DNA of 64,000 nucleotides from Bombyx mori (taxonomy: Eukaryota; Arthropoda; Insecta; Lepidoptera; Bombycidae): NCBI RefSeq assembly GCF_030269925.1, contig NC_085133.1, positions 3,988,001 to 4,052,000 of the forward strand, in the 5' to 3' direction. Positions 57,041 to 64,000 of the stretch are shown here, one piece after another; positions within the stretch are counted from its first letter, which is position 1, and the number at the start of each line of letters is the position of its first letter. The notes under the pieces are model-generated. The model saw only the letters and a list, made by a program, of their open reading frames with translations, made no database searches and was not told the DNA's origin. The translations under genes and the position numbers were made by a program.

Positions 57041-57904
57041 GAATAGGGTACTGCTCGATTTTTATAAAAAAATTCAGAGTCCCAAGCTTAAAGCGTCAAC
57101 CCTAATAACAATGTTGGGCCCGTTAAGGAATCCTATTTCTTGCGAATGTAATTAATTCATAACATCAAAAGAGGGCGGATCGAAGCCACCGCGATACGCA
57201 CTGGGACCGTACCTGAATATTAATCACTGATTATCGTATAATGAGCATAACTGCCTGTTAATAATCTAAAGCCATTCACAATGCGATTCGCGTGTACATC
57301 ATTTCGCACGGAGCTATAAAATTTAATCGTTCTTGCGTTGAAGTTCCCGCAATTACTTTGTTTTCGTATAAGTTTTTGTTTTGCTTTTATCATCTTAAGC
57401 TATGCTAGCAATAAAGCTTATTAGTTTCATTGGTTCAACATAAAATCTTTTATTTCTCTGTCCAAAATTGGTTGCTATGAGAAATATTATCTGTCGTCAT
57501 AAATAATGCAGTATTTACAAAATTATGGTTGATTTACTGACTGTCACCTATCGGGATTTTTGGGTCTGGTATTGTCCATTATTTTATTTCAGTCTTAGTT
57601 ACAAACTTGAAAAAATCACACTATTGATGAGGACTGAAAACGTTTATTGCATTACACGCGTAGATACATGACATTACGGAGGCACGTAGAGAAGTCGCTT
57701 TCTCTGACTATTTTACCAGCGTACTGCGATAGACCGAACTCGGGAAGCGTCCATACAACTGTGAATTCAAATTCCTGTCTCATTTTGTCTGACGGAATTA
57801 ACTTGGCAATGTCTGTGAGATCTGTTAACAGTCAGACGGCCTCTGAGCTCGCACCTTCACAAAAAAATGGATTTCGGAAGGGGAATGTAATTACGCAGAG
57901 TAAC
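57041..57904. other. Intron DNA, no gene seen
   Basis: Mixed unique sequence. An open frame at 57647-57916 shows no family features. Confidence 0.35.
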
Positions 57905-58310
57905 GAGAATGGATAGAATACGGAATGAATATGTTAGAGGAAGTCTGAAAGTGACACCTGTGACAGAGAAGCTGAGAAGTGCACGTTTGGGATGGTATGG
58001 ACATGTGATGAGACGAAATGAAAATGAGGTTGGTAAGAAAATGTTAACTATGAATGTGGAAGGATATAGAGGAAGAGGTAGACCTAAGAAGAAATGGATG
58101 GATTGCGTGAAAGACGATATGGGTAAGAGGGGAGTGAGCGAAGAAATGGTATATGGAAGGAGAAAACATGTTGCGCCGATCCCAGGTAAATGGGAGATGG
58201 GCAGGTTATTATTAATGAATGTAATTACGGAGAGGAATTTGGAATTACGGATGGCCAGAGTCGCGTACTGGTATCCCCAAATACAACCGGAGCTGGAAAG
58301 ACTATTCTGA
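57905..58310 (+). pseudogene. RTE-like LINE ORF2 C-terminus
   Basis: Encodes MDRIRNEYVRGSLKVTPVTE, then LRSARLGWYGHVMRRNENEV and GRGRPKKKWMDCVKDDM, the classic end of an RTE-type polyprotein. After about residue 85 the sequence (KHVAPIPGKW...) no longer looks like the family. The reverse transcriptase and endonuclease are absent, so it is a 5'-truncated relic. Confidence 0.8.
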
Positions 58311-59967
58311 ATGTTTGGAGGATCCTTCTCAAATCTTAAAGACCAAAAGAAATATTAAACATCTCGTTATGTAATCTATAACGTTTTCAATTGATTTGTC
58401 GAACTACTCGACTCAATCCATAAGCCTAACCGTTCATAGGGAATCCTTTCCAGTCAAATTTATATTCTCGCCTCGCCTCTTAATCCCGACGTGCTTTCCC
58501 TAAAAGCTGTCTCGTGCGCATCAAAAATTCAAAAGCCTCCGTCTGTCGGGACTGGGAAAGCTCTCTGTAAAATCTAGGCTTTAAAAGAACTGGGTAGAGC
58601 TTTGATGGTGAATGTAGGTGAGTAGGATTCTGGTGTAGAGAGCTTATTTTGAATTCAAACGATTGACTACGGTTTTGAATATAAGTTTACGGAAAGGTTT
58701 TTTTTTATTGACAATTACCATTTAGCGTTAAATGTACTAATAATTATTCGCTGTGATGTCACCAAGTCCTGCTGATGATATGAGAATTTTGAATATGTTC
58801 ATTAATAATTGTACTTGAAGCATATTACTCATATTCATTCTACCACATTTAAAACAGTCATAAAAGTACATTTATTTTTATCATATAAATGTGTTTAATA
58901 TTTTAAGCAGAAACACTTAGGCAGTCAATAGCAAAAACATTCAAGCTCCTTATCACTGAGCTCGAGAGCTTTTCGAGCCCGAAGCTTAGTCATACGACTC
59001 GAAAGAAGCTGATTAAATTTAAGATAAAATGTTTTTTGTCACTGCACAGATGAACAAATGTCTCAAGTGTGTCTTAATTCCTACGATATAAGAGCGAAAT
59101 TGTTATGACTGGCTTCGCAGTACAGTCATCACCAAAAGCGGTAACACGAATCTAAATCTTAAATATAGCGTATTATGTCTTGTTTATCTTCGGTCTCATC
59201 AGAAAGTATTATTTCCGTGACTAGGCGATTTTGCTTACATTTAAAATATACGTAAAAGCATATGTCCGTTAAGTCTGGGATCCGTTTTAATCGTGCATCT
59301 TGATTTCTGGGATGTCTCGTCAAATTTGGCTATTTATTTGAACCGGTCCAAAGTAGTTTTTGGAGACCATCATAACAAATAAACGTACTTGTAACGTATT
59401 TCAGTAAATTAAATCAAATGCATATTTATTAACACCTAACAAGGTGATGGATTTGTCTTGAAGAAAAAGACAGAGACACATTTCACTGTTAAGACGTTAA
59501 CACTCTTATATAATCCAATTATAATATCATTAATGTTAAAAATGTATTAAGAGATCACTAAATTGAGTTTCTAATTACAATCATGTAGTGTGTGGCGATC
59601 ATGTAGGTGTAACGATGTAAAGGGAATTGCATATGATCTTAGAGGTCGCAGTCCGAATTCGGGTACTTGTGAACTATCACGTTTGTTATTAAATGTATAC
59701 ATTTATGTATATTACCGACTTTAGTTTTTAAATTATTTTCCTTCCGGCTAAACTCAATCGTAATGACAGTATATTTTGAACAAATATTATAATATGAAGG
59801 ATATATTCTGTTCTTATTTCAGTGTTTGAACTACATTAGCTTTTCACAGCTTGTAACAGCTAGTTCTACGTAATATATTATGTATAGTAAACCGTATTAT
59901 AGTATAATCTGCGTGGTATAGTACCCTGACGTAATTTATCTTATTATTGGCCAAGTCTATAGTCATA
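58311..59967. other. Repeat-poor intron DNA
   Basis: No element core. 58480-58620 is less AT-rich. At 59590-59670 a weakly tRNA-like stretch was considered and not accepted. Confidence 0.4.
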
Positions 59968-60295
59968 TTATTTCAGATCCTCCCGATCCACTAACGGTGC
60001 TTTTAGGTACCTCAAGCACCGGTCATCGTTCTCGTCGAACCCGTCACTTGCGACGAAGGGCTCAACGAGTAAGTTAACCCACAGACACATCCCACTTAGA
60101 TTCTCGCCGGATCTTCTCAGTGGGTCGCGTTTCCGATCCGGTGGTAGATTCTGCGAAGCACTGCTCTTGCTAGGGCTAGTGCTAGCAACGTCGTCAGGTT
60201 TGAGCTGCGTAAGTTCACCTACTAGCTCGGCGAATCTAGAATGACCCCTCGAGGTTACTAGAATTACTACTATTAGAGTTTTTAGAAAAAAAAAG
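59968..60295 (+). mobile_element. LINE 3' fragment with end of ORF2
   Basis: Encodes SDPPDPLTVLLGTSSTGHRS, then RRAQRVS, with one change where the full-length LINE reads RRARRVN. The 3' UTR follows. The hairpin has two broken pairs. Confidence 0.85.
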
Positions 60296-60353
60296 GCCAT
60301 AATTTCACATATCAAGAGGTGAAAATTTCGGTTAATACGCGACATTTATCTTT

Positions 60354-60380
60354 TAATAATAATAATAATAATAATAATAT
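60354..60380. repeat. (AAT)n microsatellite
   Basis: Nine near-perfect AAT units, followed by ATTTATTTATTC, possibly a minus-strand LINE tail. Confidence 0.85.
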
Positions 60381-60780
60381 TTATTTATTCAAGCCTCTTA
60401 AAATACAAACACGTACAAAAATTCTTAACACTAGTATAATAATATACATGGCTTTTCAATATTCCCTGACTTTTATGCTAGGAAAACCTGTGTTACAAAA
60501 GTCAGTGGTACAAAAGTCAGTATCTTTGTAATTAAAGTTCCGTTTTATTTGGTACTTATTAGTATCAACACATCGATGTTTTTAATCGAACTTCAATTAA
60601 GTTCACTCCATTCAAATAAATAGCTGAAGAAGTTTTATTGTCATGATATTTTTTCCAAATTTTAAAGTTTACATGGCTCGCCTGTAAAGTTGCAAAAATG
60701 TCCCTTAAACTTTAAATAGCATTCACTTGTCTATATACGATACCGCTTTACTTTATCTATCTATACGATTAATAAAATAA
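60381..60780. other. Intron DNA, no gene seen
   Basis: AT-rich. GTTACAAAAGTCAGTGGTAC at about 60492 contains ACAAAAGTCAGT twice in tandem. Confidence 0.4.
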
Positions 60781-61054
60781 CTAGATGATGACCATCTTGT
60801 TGTGTCTTTAAAGCGGTTAGTTGCCCTCAATTAAGAAAAATAGTATTATTATTCGCCAATAGATGTCGGGAAGAGTTGATTATTGAAAACACACGAATAA
60901 AACAACATTTTCTGAAAATAAATCGTAGCTAGATCGATTTATCGCCCCCGAAATCCCTTGTATACTAAATTTTATGAAAATCTTTGGAGCCGTTTTCGAG
61001 ATTCAGATTATATATATATTAATATACAAGAATTGCTCGTTTAAAGGTATAAGA
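60781..61054 (-). mobile_element. Helitron-like element (family C)
   Basis: CTAG at 60781; the minus-strand start is TCTTATACCTTTAAACGAGC. About 95% similar by eye to 25712-26008. Confidence 0.75.
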
Positions 61055-61361
61055 TATACATTCATACATTGAACCTCGTCTCTACGTGATCGAAACTCAA
61101 CCGGATTCGATTCGATTTTTTTTTGTCTATAAATTAAATAAATATTAACATTTACGCCGATGACTGTATTGTTTGCCTTATCAAATTTAATAATACCTTT
61201 GTTTGTTGCAGGTACGCATTGTATTTTTTTTCTTCATCCGTGTATGTAGGTATTTAAAATGCATGATGTAATAAAACAATATTGAATTTTTATGACAAGT
61301 CTTTTTATGTATAGTTTGGATTTAATACAAACGGGTCGTTAATTAAATCTTAATAAGAATA

Positions 61362-61422
61362 TTGAAGAGAGTACTATGTCCAGCAGTGGACTGGTATAGG
61401 CTGATGGTGATGATGATGAAAT
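61362..61422 (+). mobile_element. RTE-type LINE tail with (GAT)n
   Basis: TATGTCCAGCAGTGGACTGG then TATAGGCTGATGGTGATGAT. I recall this ending from many lepidopteran RTE elements. Confidence 0.7.
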
Positions 61423-61832
61423 AAATATTTCATGATAACTTCACTCGTGTGGTAGTTATGTTTGTTTCAAACTGTATAAATGTAATGAAAGCTTCAAATT
61501 TAACTAGGATTGTTGGATCTTCATCATCATTATCAAAAGTATCATGGGTATATCATGAGTCGTCATAATTATCAAAAGTTTCACCTATCACCAATTCAAT
61601 TCAATTATCACCAATTTTGTGTACTTTGCAAATATTAGTTAAATTTTTGTGACCCATAGAATGTGTTATACTGTACTTGCGTGCTAGTTATAAGCCGAAT
61701 GTGCCTATCTCTATTCCTCTCTCGTACGAGGTACGTACTCGCCCACAACAAGCAGGGATGTCACTATTTACCAAAATATTTGGTAGCCCCTGCGAGACTA
61801 TTGGTTAGGTAAATGTTTTTATTTATGATGTT
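61423..61832. other. Intron DNA, no gene seen
   Basis: AT-rich, with ATCATCATTATCAAAAG-type short repeats at 61520-61615. Confidence 0.4.
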
Positions 61833-62283
61833 TTTCTTAGATGGGCAAACGAGCTCAGGGCCCACCTGGTGTTAGGTGGTTACCGGAGCTCATAGATATA
61901 TACAACGTAAATGCTGCAACCCACCTTGAGATATGAGTTCTAAGGTCCCAGTTTTTACAGTACAACGGCTGTCACAGCCTTCTAAGTGAGACGCATTACT
62001 GCCTCACGGTAGAAGTGGGCAGGGCGGTGGTACTTTTTTTTTGGTTAGAAGGAAATCGCCGGGCTCCCACCCTCCACTGGGGATGACGGGCGGGGTATGT
62101 CGGAGTCCACTGAAACCTCCTGTCGCTCAACAACCCGCGTCCGAGCCTCGCATGAGACAGGACTCATGAAAAGGCAAAGGGGGGAGTGTGAAGCGTTTAG
62201 TGTGGAACACATCTCTCTCATCACCCTCCCCCTAGGGCGTTGGTACCTACCCGTGCGGACTCACAAAACGTCCTACCACCAGT
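61833..62283 (-). mobile_element. Bm1-type SINE split by another LINE tail
   Basis: TTTTTCTTAGATGGGCAAACG to GGGCGGTGGTAC, then an insert, then GGGCGTTGGTACCTACC to CCTACCACCAG. Confidence 0.9.
62034..62234 (-). mobile_element. LINE 3' tail nested in Bm1, with target duplication
   Basis: T-run, GGTTAGAAGGAAATCGCCGG, ACCCTCCACTGGGGATGACG, ending CACCCTCCCCCTA. The flanks GGGCGGTGGTAC (62022-62033) and GGGCGTTGGTAC (62235-62246) are a 12-bp duplication with one mismatch. Confidence 0.8.
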
Positions 62284-62759
62284 AAATACGTTACAAGCAT
62301 ACTTGACTATAGTGGTCAGAGTGCAAGCTTAGTGCAGTTTTTTACGCTTTGAACAACCTTCGCATGTACCTTTGTAATGGGTAATTATTTAAGCCAGTCA
62401 CTCTTCATGATTGCCGAAGCACCATGAATCTTGAAGACTGCATTCCTGTCTCGACTGTATTGTAAATCTGTCTCTCTGAACAATTGTAACTAAATTTTAA
62501 TTTGTTTTTGCTATCAGTACCAGGTTGCCGATTACCAAAACTTAATCGAGTGAAATAAAAAATCGAATGCCAACCCTAAATAGCATCATTGTAGTTCTAA
62601 TCTCGATTATGTAATCGAATTGCTAATTTTGGGCACAGTTTTTGTGGGCGGAAAAGTTTCGTTTCATTTCAGAAACTTTTGACCATTTCTATTACCAGTT
62701 CAGCGGAAGTTAAATAAATACGTGTCGGCTTTTTTATAAGGCTTCAAGGAAAAATAACC
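62284..62759. other. Intron DNA, no gene seen
   Basis: Unique sequence. GCAAGCTTAGTGCAGTTTTT at about 62323 may be a trace of the palindromic repeat's outer flank. Confidence 0.35.
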
Positions 62760-62895
62760 TACCGAGTTCCTCTCTGGATTATCTCAATGGGTTACTGTTC
62801 CGATCCGGTGGTAGATTCAGCGAAGAATTGTTCTGGCTGGGGCTATTTTTTGCAAGATTCCTCAGGTTGACTCCCGTGATGCACCACTTACCTGC
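62760..62895 (+). mobile_element. LINE 3'-UTR fragment, diverged
   Basis: CTACCGAGTTCCTCTCTGG (hairpin region) to CCCGTGATGCACCACTTACC. Old copy. Confidence 0.65.
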
Positions 62896-63365
62896 GACCG
62901 TTTTACAGTACAACAGCTACTCAACTATTTAAACCGAAACGCATTACTGCTTCACTACAGTAACAGGTAGGGTGGTGGTATCTACCCGAGCGTACTCATA
63001 AGACGATCTACTACCAATAATTAAGCAAACAATAATTATTGCGGGATTGCGTTTTTTTTTAAACGATGTTATTCCTTCATCGTGGAAGTGAATCGTGAAC
63101 ATTTGTTAAGTAAGTATCAACGTGTAACCTAACCTAAACATTAGCTAGGCGCTAGGGTAGCTGTTAGCAAAACCCACCCCTCCTAGCTGAGGCCCTGGTA
63201 AAACTGGAAAGGCCTCCGGGCAAACAGTAACTTCTCAAACATAATAAAAAAAAACTCATTAGAAAAATTGTTACCTGTCTGCGGGATTCGAACGCGGGCA
63301 CAGTCGCATCGCTCAATACGAATTCACACCGGCGTCTTATCTTTTAGGCCACAACGCTTTCTAAA
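62896..63365 (-). mobile_element. Bm1-type SINE with head, split by a LINE tail
   Basis: Core from TACAGTACAACAGCTACTC, middle CATCGTGGAAGTGAATCGTG, head CTGCGGGATTCGAACGCGG to TAGGCCACAACG. The 3' tail of the SINE is missing and a module sits at about 63122-63255. Confidence 0.85.
63122..63255 (+). mobile_element. LINE tail (GGCCTCCGGGC type) nested in Bm1
   Basis: GCTGTTAGCAAAACCCACCC, CTCCTAGCTGAGGCCC, ACTGGAAAGGCCTCCGGGCA, then an A-run. Same module as 15470-15595. Confidence 0.7.
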
Positions 63366-63726
63366 CTGTTGTTACACAAGTGCAAAGTGCTAAGTTATTA
63401 TAATTTATCAAAACATACAAGAGAACTATTCAGGTAACCGCTCTAATCATTCGACATAAAAAATGAGTGTGATCTGAAAAAAGTGGTCTAAATTCAGACC
63501 GTGCCGCGTATGGGGACATCAAAGAAAACCCCTCGCCTTTGAATACATTAATGAATGCAAATATTTCAGATTACGCCGCGATATGTCGTTTAGCATGACG
63601 ACTTTGGAATCGTGACTGATTTCTTTATGAGAGAACAAGTCTAGGTATATTAATGTGTGATCTTTGGGTCTACGACTTTTCAAAAGCGCTAGCTACTAGC
63701 TAAGTCATGTACTACACCGTATTATA
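63366..63726. other. Intron DNA, no gene seen
   Basis: Unique sequence. Confidence 0.4.
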
Positions 63727-63932
63727 TCACTACATAGTATAAAATAAAGTCGCTTTCTCTGTCCCTATGTATGCTTAAATCTTTAAAACTACGCAACGGA
63801 TTTTGATGCGGTTTTTTTTAATAGATAGAGTGATTGAAGAGGAACGTTTATATGTATAATAACATCCATTAAATAGTGAAGAAATCAATAATAAATTACA
63901 GTTTCCGAAGCGAAGCGAGGGCGGGTCGCTAG
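63727..63932 (+). mobile_element. Helitron-like element (family A), second copy
   Basis: Starts TCACTACATAGTATAAAAT and ends GAGGGCGGGTCGCTAG followed by T. Differs from 7560-7772 by small indels. Confidence 0.75.
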
Positions 63933-64000
63933 TTGTTAATAATAATAAAATAATCATTTATTTCAGACCATATTTTTGCCCATATATGAAAATACAATTT

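Noticed and set aside
43336..58605. Scattered CTTTGAT motifs as TCF autoregulatory sites
   Set aside because: The number found is about what chance predicts for a 7-mer in 64 kb.
59590..59680. tRNA-like SINE head
   Set aside because: The B box is poor (AGTCCGAATTCGGG) and no tail or second copy was found.
21278..64000. Next pangolin exon toward the HMG box
   Set aside because: Scanned for the expected Pro/His-rich continuation and the HMG box on the plus strand; none was recognised, although a short exon could be missed by eye.

Overview
The window is lepidopteran nuclear DNA, almost certainly from a silkworm (Bombyx). The evidence is its interspersed repeats. More than twenty full, truncated or nested copies of the Bm1-type SINE are present, together with a Jockey-type LINE and many 5'-truncated tails of it, and several families of short Helitron-like elements. 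There are no bacterial operons, no CRISPR array and no rRNA. I found no functional tRNA gene; all tRNA-like sequences are SINE heads.

Host coding content is small. Two short plus-strand exons (1303-1366 and 21177-21277) join in a compatible splice phase. Together they encode a segment that I recognise as the region N-terminal to the HMG box of the Wnt effector TCF/pangolin. They are separated by an intron of about 19.8 kb, and the following intron, of at least 42 kb, appears to fill the rest of the window. A possible second transcription unit sits inside that second intron at about 50.88-52.08 kb: an E2F-like motif, a short upstream ORF and a 183-bp phase-0 candidate exon. Its identity is unknown.

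Layout. 0-1.3 kb: mostly unique sequence upstream of the first exon. 1.98-6.26 kb: a palindromic repeat carrying a Bm1 in its left arm and a 3.84-kb LINE with an intact endonuclease/reverse transcriptase ORF in its loop. 6.4-8.6 kb: a LINE tail, a tRNA-derived SINE, short tandem repeats, a Helitron and a 701-bp element with 29-bp perfect terminal inverted repeats. 9-21 kb: Bm1 copies, LINE tails, Helitrons and a TIR element. 21.2 kb: the second exon. 22-32 kb: SINEs, a clean copy of the palindromic repeat and Helitrons, plus relatively repeat-free DNA at 28.2-30.1 kb. 32.7-34.3 kb: an array of a 236-bp unit broken by three different retroelements. 34.3-49 kb: unique blocks (notably 34.3-35.6 and 42.3-44.7 kb) alternating with Helitrons and Bm1. 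49-52 kb: a third palindrome copy, a LINE C-terminal fragment and the candidate promoter and exon. 52-64 kb: intronic DNA with further SINE, LINE and Helitron insertions, several nested in each other.

The main interest lies in how the mobile elements are arranged. LINE tails are repeatedly truncated at a conserved 3'-UTR hairpin. Bm1 shares its 3' end with a LINE family that has fragments in the window. Helitron termini appear in mixed combinations. Nesting allows the relative order of insertion to be read. All family names rest on pattern recognition; no database search was possible.
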